Shown: positions 39,796 through 48,565, counted from the first letter of the stretch. The stretch: DNA of 64,000 nucleotides from Inhella inkyongensis (GCF_005952805.1 NZ_CP040709.1:62001-126000), one strand, 5' to 3'. A program made the numbers and translations. The notes: generated from the sequence alone by a model not told the origin.

Positions 39796-40860
39796 TTAGT
39801 GCAGTTCGGTCCAGCCCTCGGTGGCGCCGGCCTCGGCGTGGTGTTCCAGATGGCAACCGGCCGGGGCGGGCAGGCGCAGCATCAGGGCCTCGATGGCCTG
39901 GGTGGGCACCAGGGCCACGAGGTGCATCCAGCGGCGCTGCACACGGGTGTCCAGCCACAGGTCTTCCAGTGCCCAGTGCAGTTCCTGGCCCTGTAGCTGG
40001 TTGAGCGTGAGCGCGAACGGGGCCAAGGCGGCCCAGAGGGCGCGGGCGGCCTGGCGGGCGGGGATGCCGGGCAGGGCGTCGTGCAGGGCGGTGCCGCGTG
40101 CGGCCCAGCCGGGCAGGGGCAGCTGGCGTGCCACCCAGGCTTGCAGGGCCTGGGCCGGGTTCAGCAAACGCAGGCGGTTGCAGGGCAGCACCGGCATGGC
40201 CTCGAGCGGCTGCGCTTCGGGAGTGACCAGGCGCACCAGGGCGGCCAGGCGACCCCAGGCAGCAGCGTCCAGACCGGCTTCCGTGCCGCCGTCGCGCTGC
40301 AGGCGGTCGGCCACGGCTTGTAGGCTGGCGGCGTCGCGGCCTTGCAGGGCGCGCTCGGCGGTCAGGCTCAGTTGCACCAGATGGCCGGCGGCAAAGCCGA
40401 GGTCCTGGCGCAGGCGGGCCCAGACGCGTTGTTGTGGGTGGCCGATTTCGTCGTGCAGGGCGGCGCGCGTCACCGGGCAATGGCTGCGGCGCAGCTGACG
40501 CAGGTAGTGCGGGGTCAGCAGCTGATCTTCATAGGGCAGGCCGGCGGCCCAGGCCTGCAGACGCAGGGCCAGCCAGGCGCGGGTGCCGGCGGCCACTTCG
40601 CGCTGGCGCGCCGAGGCACCGGCTTGCAAGGCAGCATGAAAGCCTTGGAACAGCGGCGAGGCCGGATGCAGATGCCCGGAGGGCAGGGCGACATGGAAGC
40701 GCGCGTGATCGCGACCGAGCTGCAGCCCGACGGGGTCGGCGTCCTGCAGCTGCGGTGCCACCAGGGCGGGGGCGGTCGCCAGCGGTACATCGAAAGCCAG
40801 GTCGGTCTGGGCCTCGGTGGTAGCGGGGGTGAAGCGGCGCAGGGCGTGGGGCTTGTGCAT
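39796..40860 (-). CDS. Unknown protein paired with a WYL regulator
   Basis: 354 residues from the ATG at 40860, which has GGAG seven bases upstream; the open frame reaches 40920. No signal peptide or membrane segment. The protein is Ala/Leu/Gln-rich with many predicted helices, for example REVAAGTRAWLALRLQAWAA, LPYEDQLLTPHYLRQLRRSH, HPQQRVWARLRQDLGFAAGH, and ends in a Trp/His-containing strand (WMHLVALVPTQAIEALMLRL). I do not recognise a family. It is divergent from the WYL regulator 104 bases away; a CTCATGGAGTGAG dyad (about 40908-40920) lies between the two starts. Confidence 0.65.
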   Translation of the reverse strand: MHKPHALRRFTPATTEAQTDLAFDVPLATAPALVAPQLQDADPVGLQLGRDHARFHVALPSGHLHPASPLFQGFHAALQAGASARQREVAAGTRAWLALRLQAWAAGLPYEDQLLTPHYLRQLRRSHCPVTRAALHDEIGHPQQRVWARLRQDLGFAAGHLVQLSLTAERALQGRDAASLQAVADRLQRDGGTEAGLDAAAWGRLAALVRLVTPEAQPLEAMPVLPCNRLRLLNPAQALQAWVARQLPLPGWAARGTALHDALPGIPARQAARALWAALAPFALTLNQLQGQELHWALEDLWLDTRVQRRWMHLVALVPTQAIEALMLRLPAPAGCHLEHHAEAGATEGWTELH

Positions 40861-40964
40861 GTCGGTCTCCGGCTTGGATGGATTCAGTTTGAGACCCATG
40901 TAGCTCATGGAGTGAGCCACCTAAAATCCTGGTGAAAACACCGAACCTGTTACACGCCTTAACA

Positions 40965-41945
40965 ATGGACCGCACCGAGCGCTTTTACAAGATCGAGATG
41001 CTGATCCGCTCGCGCGGCAGCGTGCGCTTTGACACGCTGCTGAGCGAATTGGAGGTCTCGCCCGCCACGCTGAAGCGCGATCTGCAATACCTGCGCGAGC
41101 GCTTGGGAGCGCCCATCGAATGGGACGCCTTCAGCCGCGGCTACCGCTTTGCGCAGGAGCAGTGGCGCGGCGTGAAGCATGAGCTGCCCGGGGTGTGGCT
41201 GAGCGAGCACGAGCTGCATGCGCTTTTGACCCTGCACCAGATGCTGGAAGGCCTGGACGAGGGCGAGTTGCTGGGCCGCCATCTGGCGCCGATGTTCGAG
41301 CGCATCCACGCGATGCTCGGCCTGGACGAGAAAGAGGCGCGCGAATTGCAGCGGCGCGTGAAGTTGATCAGCACGGCCCGACGGCGCGCCAACACTGCGC
41401 ATTTCGAAGCGGTCTGCAGCGCGGTGCTTCAAGGCCGACGGCTGGAGATTGACTACCGCAAGCGCAGCGGGGGCTTGGGGGCGGCGGTAGAGACGCGCTC
41501 GCTGTCGCCCCAGCGTCTGGTGCATTACCGCCATGCCTGGTATTTGGACGCCTGGTGTCACAAGAGCGAGGGCCTGCGCCGCTTTGCGCTGGATGCCATG
41601 CAGGCAGCGCGATTGCAGGAGGCCAAGGCCCAGCGCCTGTCGCTCAAGGCCCTGGAGGCCGAACTGGACCGGGGCTATGGCATCTTTGCCGGTGGCACCG
41701 AGCAATGGGCCGAGCTGCGCTTCAGCCCCGAGGCGGCGGCCTGGGTGGCGCAGGAGGAATGGCACCCGGCGCAGGAAGCCGAGCGCGAGGCCGACGGCAG
41801 CCTGCTATTGCGCCTGCCCTATGTGGATGCGACCGAGCTGCTGATGGACTTGCTGCGGCATGCGGGGCAGGTGCAGGTGCTGGCGCCACGCGGCTTGAAG
41901 GAGGCGTTTGCGCGGCGGTTGAGGGAGGCGGTGGCGGCCTTGTAG
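40965..41945 (+). CDS. WYL-domain transcriptional regulator
   Basis: 326 residues from the ATG at 40965. N-terminal winged HTH: RFYKIEMLIRSRGSVRFDTL, then ELEVSPATLKRDLQYLRERL. The WYL domain (about 145-230) has EIDYRKRSGGLGAAVETRSL, then SPQRLVHYRHAWYLDAWCHK and RRFALDAMQAARL; WYL is here WYLDAW. A C-terminal WCX-type region follows (DGSLLLRLPYVDATELLMDL). It probably senses a ligand and controls the divergent gene at 39796 and possibly itself. This second WYL protein is more PafC-like than the one at 9681. Confidence 0.9.
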   Translation: MDRTERFYKIEMLIRSRGSVRFDTLLSELEVSPATLKRDLQYLRERLGAPIEWDAFSRGYRFAQEQWRGVKHELPGVWLSEHELHALLTLHQMLEGLDEGELLGRHLAPMFERIHAMLGLDEKEARELQRRVKLISTARRRANTAHFEAVCSAVLQGRRLEIDYRKRSGGLGAAVETRSLSPQRLVHYRHAWYLDAWCHKSEGLRRFALDAMQAARLQEAKAQRLSLKALEAELDRGYGIFAGGTEQWAELRFSPEAAAWVAQEEWHPAQEAEREADGSLLLRLPYVDATELLMDLLRHAGQVQVLAPRGLKEAFARRLREAVAAL

Positions 41946-41967
41946 CCCTGGACTGTTCAGGTCGGAC

Positions 41968-42584
41968 CAGCCCGCCGGGATTTGGCTTCGCCGAAGCCTT
42001 CGGCTTTCGGCCCGGCGGCCGACCTACTTTCTTCGCTTCGCCGAAGAAAGTAGGCAAAGAAGGGCGACCCCGATGCGCAGCCCCAGCCTTTGGCTGGGGT
42101 CCCCTGCGATGCTCGCGCCTGAGGGCACGGGGCGGAACGCACTCCGTTCGCTGCGCTCACTGCGTTTGAACGGCCGCCCCGAGCTAGAAGTGGAAGTGCG
42201 CTGGCGCGCACGCCCCCAGTCGCTGTGCTTCTCGGCAGCGCATAGGGGACCCCGGGAAACGGAGCGACTGATTGAAGTGCGGGCTGTTCGGTATTCGGCT
42301 GTTGGCTGTTGGGGGTCCCCCTATGCCAAGCCGAGGAGCACAGAAGGACAGGCCAGCGCGCGTCAGCGCGCCACGTGAACTGACTCGGCGCGGCCGTTCA
42401 AACGCAGTGAGCGCAGCGAACGGAGTGCGTTCCGCGCCGGGCCTGGCCTTCGAGCACCACAGGGAACCGCTCGCCGCAGGCGAGCGGCGCCGGCATCGGG
42501 GGTCGCCTTTCTCTTTCCCCCTTTCTCTTTGGCGAAGCAAAGAGAAAGGGGTCGGGGCGTGGGGTTGAAGACCCCACGGGCTGC
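41968..42584 (-). repeat. ~600-bp dispersed repeat, copy 2 (inverted)
   Basis: Reverse-complement copy of 29256-29852. It carries an extra piece near its left end (GGCTTCGCCGAAGCCTTCGG, itself palindromic). The end hairpins are present: CTACTTTCTTC-gcttcgcc-GAAGAAAGTAG (about 42024-42053) and CCTTTCTCTTTG-gcgaag-CAAAGAGAAAGG (about 42519-42550). It fills the gap between the WYL regulator and the helicase gene; no gene is supported inside it. The two copies are 12 kb apart in opposite directions. Confidence 0.8.
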
Positions 42585-42590
42585 ACCGAA

Positions 42591-43838
42591 TTACGACTGA
42601 GCAGGCGGCAGCAAACCCGCTGCCCTCAGCTTGTCCTTCTTGCTCGGCCGCTTGCCCTTGATACCCCCCGTCGCCTGCACCTCGCTGGCCAGCGCCTTGG
42701 GCTCGAAGCCCGGCAGCTGCTCGCGCGCCAGGCGTTGGCCCTGGCGCTTTTCAATCACGCGGAAATGCGACTCTGCATTGGTCGCGCTGTCGGCACAGAT
42801 GAAGCTCACCGCCACGCCGTTGGCGCCGGCACGGCCGGTGCGGCCGATGCGGTGGGTGTAGTCGGCGGGCGAGCGCGGCAACTCGTAATTGACCACCGCG
42901 TCCAGCGCGTCGATATGCAGACCACGCGCGGCCACGTCGGTGGCCACCAGCACCTTGACCTTGCCGGCTTTGAGCGCATCCAGCACCTCACGGCGGCCGC
43001 CCTGGCTCAGTTCGCCATGCAGGGCGGCCGATTGAAAGCCGGCGTCCCAGAGCTTGGCCGCCACGTGCTCGGTGGCGTAGCGGGTGGCCACAAAGACCAG
43101 CACGCGTTGCCAGTCCTGGGTCTTGAGCAGATGGCGCAAGAGCGGCGTGCGCTGGGCGGCGTCCACCTGCAGGGCGCGTTGGTGGATGGCGGCGAGCTGC
43201 TGGGTCTCGTGGATTTCCAGCGGCTCGTTGAGCAGGCCCTGGGCCAGGGCCTTGAGCTTGTCCGGCAAGGTGGCGCTGAACAGCAGGGTCTGACGTGCGC
43301 CGTGCATCAAGGCCTGGATGCGTTGCCATTCCTCTTCGAAGCCGGTGGCCAGCAGGCGGTCGGCTTCGTCCAGCACCAGGGTGCGCAGGCCGCGCAGATG
43401 CAGGCCGTTGTGTTCGATCAGGTCCAGCAGGCGGCCGGGGGTGGCCACCAGCACGTCGCTGCCGCCGCGCAGCGCCATCAGCTGCGGGTTGATGGAGACG
43501 CCGCCAAAGGCGAGCGCGATGCGCAGCCGCTGCGGCAGGGCCTGCGCCAGCTCGCGCAAGGTCTCGGCCACTTGCAGGGCCAGTTCGCGCGTGGGCACCA
43601 GCACCAGCAGGGCGGGGCTGCCGGGGCCGGCCGGGGCGGCACGCTGCTGCAGGGCTTGCAGCAGGGGCAAGGCGTAGGCGGCGGTTTTGCCACTGCCGGT
43701 CTGGGCCAGGCCCAGCACATCGCGGCCTTCCAGAATGGCCGGGATGGCCTGTGCCTGGATCGGCGTGGGCGCGTGGTAGCCGGCGGTGCGAACGGCGTGC
43801 AGCAGGGCGGGGCTCAGGCCCAGGGTGGCGAAGGACAT
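42591..43838 (-). CDS. DEAD-box ATP-dependent RNA helicase (RhlE-like)
   Basis: 415 residues. All helicase motifs are seen: Q motif GYHAPTPIQAQAIPAI, Walker A AQTGSGKTAAY, Ia PTRELALQV, Ib TPGRLLDLI, DEAD VLDEADRLL, SAT LLFSATLP, IV VLVFVATR, V ATDVAARGLHI, VI HRIGRTGRAG. The C-terminal extension is short and basic (KGKRPSKKDKLRAAGLLPPA), as in RhlE proteins, which act in ribosome assembly or mRNA decay at low temperature. The ATG shares one base with the stop of the cobalamin adenosyltransferase gene upstream (43838). Confidence 0.95.
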   Translation of the reverse strand: MSFATLGLSPALLHAVRTAGYHAPTPIQAQAIPAILEGRDVLGLAQTGSGKTAAYALPLLQALQQRAAPAGPGSPALLVLVPTRELALQVAETLRELAQALPQRLRIALAFGGVSINPQLMALRGGSDVLVATPGRLLDLIEHNGLHLRGLRTLVLDEADRLLATGFEEEWQRIQALMHGARQTLLFSATLPDKLKALAQGLLNEPLEIHETQQLAAIHQRALQVDAAQRTPLLRHLLKTQDWQRVLVFVATRYATEHVAAKLWDAGFQSAALHGELSQGGRREVLDALKAGKVKVLVATDVAARGLHIDALDAVVNYELPRSPADYTHRIGRTGRAGANGVAVSFICADSATNAESHFRVIEKRQGQRLAREQLPGFEPKALASEVQATGGIKGKRPSKKDKLRAAGLLPPAQS

Positions 43839-44452
43839 CAGCTGCCTTGCCCGTCTGCAGAGGCGTCTTCGGCTTGAGCACGGGCCAGGCGCTCGCTCTT
43901 CCAGTACACATCGTCGCCGCCCAGGCCATCGAGGTTGGCGCGGTTGAGCACGCGGGCCAGTACGAAGAGCAGGTCGCTGAGGCGGTTCAGGAACTGGCGC
44001 GGCGCGGCGTTTACTTGGCCGGGTGCCTCGGCGTTCGTCAGGGCCACCACGGCGCGTTCGGCGCGGCGCGCCACGGTGCGTGCCACATGGGCCAGGGCGG
44101 CGCTGCGGGTGCCGGCGGGCAGGATGAATTCCTGCAGGCGCGGCAGCGCGGCGTTGTGCTCGGCCAGGGCTTCATCCAGGCGCAGCACGGCTTCATCCTT
44201 GAGCAGGCTGTAGCCGGGCATGCAGAGCTCGCCACCCAGGTTGAAAAGCTCGTGCTGAACCACCACCAGCAGCTCGCGCACCTTGTCCGGCAGCGGCTCG
44301 CAGAGCAGCACGCCGAGATGGGAGTTCAGCTCGTCCACATCGCCCATGGCGGCCACGCGCAGATCGGACTTGGCCACCCGACGCCCATCGCCCAGGCCGG
44401 TCGTGCCGTCGTCGCCGGTGCGGGTCGCAATTTGAGTGAGTCGGTTGCCCAT
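43838..44452 (-). CDS. Cob(I)yrinic acid a,c-diamide adenosyltransferase, PduO type
   Basis: 204 residues. It adds the adenosyl group to cobalamin from ATP. Family motifs: the N-terminal ATP loop TRTGDDGTTGLGDGRRVAKS, then VAAMGDVDELNSHLGVLL, VVVQHELFNLGGELCMPGY and ARTVARRAERAVVAL followed by FLNRLSDLLFVLARVLNR. All catalytic basic and acidic residues of PduO/ATR enzymes appear intact. It is the first gene of a two-gene unit with the helicase. Confidence 0.95.
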   Translation of the reverse strand: MGNRLTQIATRTGDDGTTGLGDGRRVAKSDLRVAAMGDVDELNSHLGVLLCEPLPDKVRELLVVVQHELFNLGGELCMPGYSLLKDEAVLRLDEALAEHNAALPRLQEFILPAGTRSAALAHVARTVARRAERAVVALTNAEAPGQVNAAPRQFLNRLSDLLFVLARVLNRANLDGLGGDDVYWKSERLARAQAEDASADGQGS

Positions 44453-44511
44453 GGTGAGAAATCTTGATCAGAGAAAGGGGCACATCTTCCCCCAGCAGGG
44501 AAAATCTGGCG

Positions 44512-45105
44512 ATGAAAGTCCAGCGCACCCTTTTCAACACCCCCCTCATCCGACCGCTGATGGCGGGCCTGAGCCGGCTTTATTTCCGGCTCAAAGGCTG
44601 GAAGATCGAGGGCCAGCTGCCCCCTGAGGCCGCACGCTGCGTGATGATCGCCGCGCCCCACACCAGCAATTGGGACATGCCTTACATGATGATGGCCGGC
44701 TTCGCCTTCGGCCTGAATGTGCGCTGGATGGGCAAGGCCAGCATCTTCAAATGGCCCTGGGGGCCGCTGATGCGCTGGTTCGGCGGCATCGCGGTGGTGC
44801 GCGACGAGCGCCGCAATTTGGTGGCTGCGTCGGTGGAGGCGCTGAAGCACGCCCCGGGTGCATTGCAGTTGTTGATCGCCCCCGAGGGCACGCGCAGCTT
44901 GGTGCGGGAGTGGAAGACGGGCTTTTATCGCATCGCCGAGGGCGCCCAGCTACCCATCATTCCGAGCTATCTGGATTTCGGCGGCAAGCGCGTGGGCCTG
45001 GGGCCGATCTTCTGGCCCAGTGGCGATGTGGAGGCCGATATCGCCAAGTTGCGGGCCTTCTACGCGCCCTACAAGGGCCTGCGCGAAGATCTGTTCCATC
45101 AGTGA
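44512..45105 (+). CDS. 1-acyl-sn-glycerol-3-phosphate acyltransferase family protein
   Basis: 197 residues from the ATG at 44512. PlsC-type motifs: HTSNWDMPYMM (HX4D, the catalytic pair), VRWMGKASIFKWPWGPLMRW, and LLIAPEGTRSLVREWKTGFY (EGTR, glycerol-phosphate binding) followed by IPIIPSYLDFGGK-like LPIIPSYLDF. The small size and GGIAVVRDERRN region fit the branch close to lysophospholipid acyltransferases of Proteobacteria. It acts at the inner membrane in phospholipid synthesis or remodelling. Divergent from the adenosyltransferase gene. Confidence 0.92.
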   Translation: MKVQRTLFNTPLIRPLMAGLSRLYFRLKGWKIEGQLPPEAARCVMIAAPHTSNWDMPYMMMAGFAFGLNVRWMGKASIFKWPWGPLMRWFGGIAVVRDERRNLVAASVEALKHAPGALQLLIAPEGTRSLVREWKTGFYRIAEGAQLPIIPSYLDFGGKRVGLGPIFWPSGDVEADIAKLRAFYAPYKGLREDLFHQ

Positions 45106-45371
45106 TGGCGCTGCCCGCTGCGGTGCTGCTGGGGGTTCTGCCCCTTGGCGTTGCCGGCGCCTGAAACCGGACCGTGGTGGGCCGCCGGCGCCCGGTGCTG
45201 CTCGGGGGGTTCCACCACGGCATGGGGCTGACGGAACTGCTCGGCGGCGCGCAGGCTGCGCTCGGTCATCCAGCGCTTGAGCCAGCCGCCGCTCCAACTC
45301 GTCCAAAGCGCCCACAGCAGGCCCAGGGCCACGGCCAGGATCAACCAGGTGCCGGCAGACAGGGAAAACAT
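45099..45371 (-). CDS. Small single-pass membrane protein
   Basis: 90 residues from the ATG at 45371; a longer frame to 45452 exists but has no better start. One membrane segment (FSLSAGTWLILAVALGLLWA) followed by a Trp/Arg-rich amphipathic part (WSGGWLKRWMTERSLRAAEQ) and a low-complexity His/Gln/Pro tail (QNPQQHRSGQRHH). The last seven bases overlap the 3' end of the acyltransferase gene. Function unknown. Confidence 0.5.
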   Translation of the reverse strand: MFSLSAGTWLILAVALGLLWALWTSWSGGWLKRWMTERSLRAAEQFRQPHAVVEPPEQHRAPAAHHGPVSGAGNAKGQNPQQHRSGQRHH

Positions 45372-45464
45372 GCGCAACTCCAGTGCAGGGATGGGCTGGA
45401 TACTGGCATGGCCGGCCGCGGCAAACAAGGCGCCGGGTTTGTCCCCGCTCAAACAGGATCACTC

Positions 45465-45617
45465 ATGACCATCTGCCCCATCGCCGTCGTTGCCGGCTGC
45501 CAGAAGTGCCCGGCCTTCAAGGTCTGCCCGCTTAAATCGGTGCTGGGAGATCAACCCAAGGCCGACGCCGCGCCGGCCCCCGCGCCCCAGAAGTCGGGCG
45601 CCAAGAGCAAGAAGTAA
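45465..45617 (+). CDS. 50-residue cysteine-motif protein
   Basis: 50 residues: MTICPIAVVAGCQKCPAFKV then CPLKSVLGDQPK and a Lys/Ala tail. The four cysteines form CX7CX2CX5C, with Pro after three of them, which could bind zinc or an Fe-S centre. Similar very small proteins occur in Burkholderiales genomes, but I know of no function. The frame begins before this ATG without other start support. It is followed 11 bases later by the TfoX-type gene. Confidence 0.6.
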   Translation: MTICPIAVVAGCQKCPAFKVCPLKSVLGDQPKADAAPAPAPQKSGAKSKK

Positions 45618-45628
45618 AGCGCGCGGCC

Positions 45629-45892
45629 ATGGGGGATGGCCTGCTGAACCTGGGCCCCAAGAGCCGGCTCTGGTTGGCGGAGTTGGGCATTCACACGGGC
45701 GCGCAACTGCGCCAGCGCGATGCCTTTGTGGTCTATGCCGATTTGAAACGCCGGCAGCCCGGCGCGAGTTTGAATCTGCTCTACGCCCTGCTCGGGGCGC
45801 AGCAGGATTGCCATTGGCAGCAGGTGAAGCGCGAGCAACGCAGCGACATCCTGCTGCGTCTGGATGACATGGGCTTGGCGCCCAAACGCTGA
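45629..45892 (+). CDS. TfoX/Sxy C-terminal domain protein
   Basis: 87 residues. The opening LLNLGPKSRLWLAELGIHTG, then QLRQRDAFVVYADLKRRQPG and SLNLLYALLGAQQDCHWQQV match the TfoX/Sxy C-terminal domain, a helix-hairpin-helix-like fold. Full TfoX proteins are competence regulators; free-standing C-terminal domains are common and their role is unknown. No N-terminal TfoX domain is encoded next to it. Confidence 0.88.
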   Translation: MGDGLLNLGPKSRLWLAELGIHTGAQLRQRDAFVVYADLKRRQPGASLNLLYALLGAQQDCHWQQVKREQRSDILLRLDDMGLAPKR

Positions 45893-45940
45893 GGGGACTG
45901 ACTTCTGCCGCCCCCCCGGGTGTTGCAGATACTGCGCCCT

Positions 45941-47152
45941 ATGCCCTTCAAGCTCCCCGCCCTGGTGCTGACCTTGGCCAGCCTGACGTCCCCTGTTGCT
46001 GCGACCGAGTACGGCCAGAAGCATGACCCCGACTTCGCGCGCTTTTGCGAGTTCGTGCAGCAGGACTACGCCTACTGGCCGCGGCGCCCGCAACTGGATT
46101 GGCCGGCCGCCTGTGCGCAGCACCGGGCCCGCGCGCTGCAGGCGGGCAGCCGTGGCGCTTGGATCGCCCATCTGGAAGCGGCGCTGGATGAGCTGGCCGA
46201 TGCCCATGCACATCTCTCCACCAACACCCCGGTCTCGACCCGCCTGATTCCCAGCCAGAGCGACTTGCGCGCCCGCTGGCGGGGCGAGGTGGCGGAATTG
46301 GTGGCGGTGCGCCAGCCCTCGGCTGCTTGGGCGGCGGGCCTGCGCCCGGGCGATCGGGTACTGAGCGTGAAGGGTCAGGCCCTGCGGGCGGCAGCCCGCG
46401 CGCGTCTGCCGCGCGGCGAGGGTGATGATTTGGCCTGGGACTGGGCGCTGCAGCAGGTGCTGGCCGGCCGTCATGAACAGAAGGAAATGAGCCTGCAGCG
46501 CCAAACGCCGGCGGGTTCCCAGACTTTGATTTGGCGCCCCCACCAGCCCCAAGCCGCCAGCCTGCTGAGCCATGGCCGCGAGGGCGATGTGGCTTGGGTG
46601 CGCATCCACAACAGCCTGGGTCAGAACGGTTTGATCGAGGCTTTCGACCAGGCCCTGGCCGAACTGGGCCCCTTTGGTGCCCTGGTGCTGGACCTGCGCG
46701 ACACCCCCAGCGGCGGCAACAGCCATGTGGCGCGCGGGCTGATGGGGCGCTTGGTGACGGCGCCGCGCCCCTATCAACAGCATGAGGCGGTGGCCGAAGG
46801 ACGCGGTGGTGTGCGCCGTGTGTGGACTGAATGGGTGCTGCCGCGCCAGCCCCTGCCCGAGCGCCCCGTCCTGGTGCTGGTGGGGCCGTGGACGGGCAGC
46901 ATGGGCGAGGGTCTGGCCATTGGTCTGAACGCCGCACGCGGCGCGCCGGTGTTGGGTCAGCCCATGGCGGGTTTGCTGGGTGCTTTGGGCGAAGAGCGCC
47001 TGCCGCTGAGCGGGATTACGGTGCGCATCCCCACCGAGACCCTGGCCCATGTGGATGGCCGACCCCGCGAAGCCTTTGTGCCCGAACCCCTGCAGGGCGA
47101 TGCCGAGCAAGTTTGGCAACAGGCGTTGACCCGAGCGCGCCTGCTGCGCTGA
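45941..47152 (+). CDS. S41 family peptidase
   Basis: 403 residues from the ATG at 45941, with a signal peptide (MPFKLPALVLTLASLTSP). A PDZ-like region around 120-165 contains AAGLRPGDRVLSVKGQAL. The peptidase core has DVAWVRIHNSLGQNGLIEAF, then ALVLDLRDTPSGGNSHVARG and the nucleophile block LVLVGPWTGSMGEGLAIGLN (Ser about 318 in TGSMGE), followed by LPLSGITVRIPTETLAHVDG. These are the C-terminal processing peptidase/tricorn-type S41 motifs. It should cleave proteins in the periplasm; the target is unknown. Confidence 0.9.
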   Translation: MPFKLPALVLTLASLTSPVAATEYGQKHDPDFARFCEFVQQDYAYWPRRPQLDWPAACAQHRARALQAGSRGAWIAHLEAALDELADAHAHLSTNTPVSTRLIPSQSDLRARWRGEVAELVAVRQPSAAWAAGLRPGDRVLSVKGQALRAAARARLPRGEGDDLAWDWALQQVLAGRHEQKEMSLQRQTPAGSQTLIWRPHQPQAASLLSHGREGDVAWVRIHNSLGQNGLIEAFDQALAELGPFGALVLDLRDTPSGGNSHVARGLMGRLVTAPRPYQQHEAVAEGRGGVRRVWTEWVLPRQPLPERPVLVLVGPWTGSMGEGLAIGLNAARGAPVLGQPMAGLLGALGEERLPLSGITVRIPTETLAHVDGRPREAFVPEPLQGDAEQVWQQALTRARLLR

Positions 47153-47191
47153 GTCGGCATCATGCGGCCGTCACGGGGGACGGAGATGGGC

Positions 47192-48565
47192 ATGCAGCGA
47201 CGCGAGTGGCTTCAAGGAATTGGCGGCAGCTTGGCGCTGAGCGCCTGCGGCGGCGGGGGCAGCGATGCCACGGCAGCCGAACCGTCCAAACGCAGGGTGC
47301 TGGTCATTGGCGCTGGCCTGGCCGGATTGACCGCCGCGCGCGAACTGCAGCGCCAGGGCCGGGAGGTGCTGGTGTTGGAGGCCCGGGACCGCATTGGCGG
47401 CCGCATCTGGACCAGCCAGCAGTGGCCTGACCTGCCGCTGGACCTGGGCGCCTCGTGGATTCACGGCACGCGTGGCAACCCACTCACGGCACTGGCCGAA
47501 GGCGTGCAGGCGCAGCGTGTGAGCACCAGCTATGAACGATCCATCGCCTTCGACTCTGAGGGCGAGGAGCTGACGGCGGCGCAGACGGCTCGCCTGGAGC
47601 TCTTTCGTGAACAACTGAACGCGGCCCTGAAGGCCGCGCAGAAGCTGGATCCGGATCGTTCGGTGATGGACGTCGCCGGTCCCCTGCTCGCGGCGGCCGG
47701 CAAGGGCACGCAGGATGAGCGCATGCTGCGTTTCCTGCTGAGCGGCAGCATCGAGCAGGAATACGCCGGCAGCGCGGCCCAGCTTTCCGCCCATTGGTTT
47801 GACAGCGCCGAAGAGTTCGAGGGCGAAGACGTGGTCTTTGCGCAGGGTTTTCGCGTCATCACCGACGCTTTGGCTCAGGGCCTGAGCATCCGCACCGGCC
47901 AGGTGGTGCAGCAGATCGACTGGCAGGGCGCGTCGGTGAGGGTGCGCGTCCAAGGGGGGGCCGAGTTCACGGCCGACCAGGTGGTGGTGACCTTGCCCCT
48001 GGGGGTGCTGCAGGCGGGCTCGGTGCGCTTCGTGCCAGAACTGCCCGCACCCAAGCGCGCCGCCATCGCGGCCCTGGGCATGGGGGTGCTGAACAAGTGC
48101 TACCTGCGCTTCCCGCGCGTGTTCTGGGATGCCCAAGTCGACTGGCTGGAGGTGGTGGCCGAGCGCCCGGGTGAGTGGACGGAGTGGTTGAGCCTGCAGC
48201 GCGCGCTCAACAAGCCGGTGCTGCTGGGCTTCAATGCCGCCGATCGCGGCCGTGCCATCGAAGGGCTGAGCGACGCCCAGATCGTGGCCAGCGCCATGGA
48301 CACCCTGCGCAATCTGTACGGCGACCGCATTCCCGAGCCCGAGAGCGCGCAGATCACCCGCTGGGCCAGCGATCCCTTCGCGCGCGGCGCCTATTCCTTC
48401 GCCGCTTTGGGCTCGACCCCGCAATCGCGCCGCGACCTGGGTTCGGCCCTGAACGGGCGGCTCTTCTTTGCCGGCGAGGCCACGGGGGTCGAGCACTTCG
48501 GCACGGCGCATGCGGCGGTGATCTCGGGCCAGCGGGCGGCGCGCGAGGTATTGGCCCACGTCTGA
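47192..48565 (+). CDS. Flavin amine oxidase family protein, exported
   Basis: 457 residues from the ATG at 47192, which has GGAG six bases upstream. The N terminus RREWLQGIGGSLALSACGGG combines a Tat-type twin Arg with a lipobox Cys. The FAD-binding Rossmann motif is VLVIGAGLAGLTAARELQRQ then VLVLEARDRIGGRIWT; LDLGASWIHGTRGNPL and the C-terminal GRLFFAGEATGVEHFGTAHA are standard for flavin monoamine/polyamine oxidases. It probably oxidises an amine in the periplasm after folding in the cytoplasm. No dedicated partner gene is seen. Confidence 0.92.
   Translation: MQRREWLQGIGGSLALSACGGGGSDATAAEPSKRRVLVIGAGLAGLTAARELQRQGREVLVLEARDRIGGRIWTSQQWPDLPLDLGASWIHGTRGNPLTALAEGVQAQRVSTSYERSIAFDSEGEELTAAQTARLELFREQLNAALKAAQKLDPDRSVMDVAGPLLAAAGKGTQDERMLRFLLSGSIEQEYAGSAAQLSAHWFDSAEEFEGEDVVFAQGFRVITDALAQGLSIRTGQVVQQIDWQGASVRVRVQGGAEFTADQVVVTLPLGVLQAGSVRFVPELPAPKRAAIAALGMGVLNKCYLRFPRVFWDAQVDWLEVVAERPGEWTEWLSLQRALNKPVLLGFNAADRGRAIEGLSDAQIVASAMDTLRNLYGDRIPEPESAQITRWASDPFARGAYSFAALGSTPQSRRDLGSALNGRLFFAGEATGVEHFGTAHAAVISGQRAAREVLAHV

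Noticed and set aside
45551..47119. 522-residue minus-strand open frame opposite the S41 peptidase
   Set aside because: Antisense shadow of the S41 and TfoX-type genes; Gln/Gly-rich without domain features.
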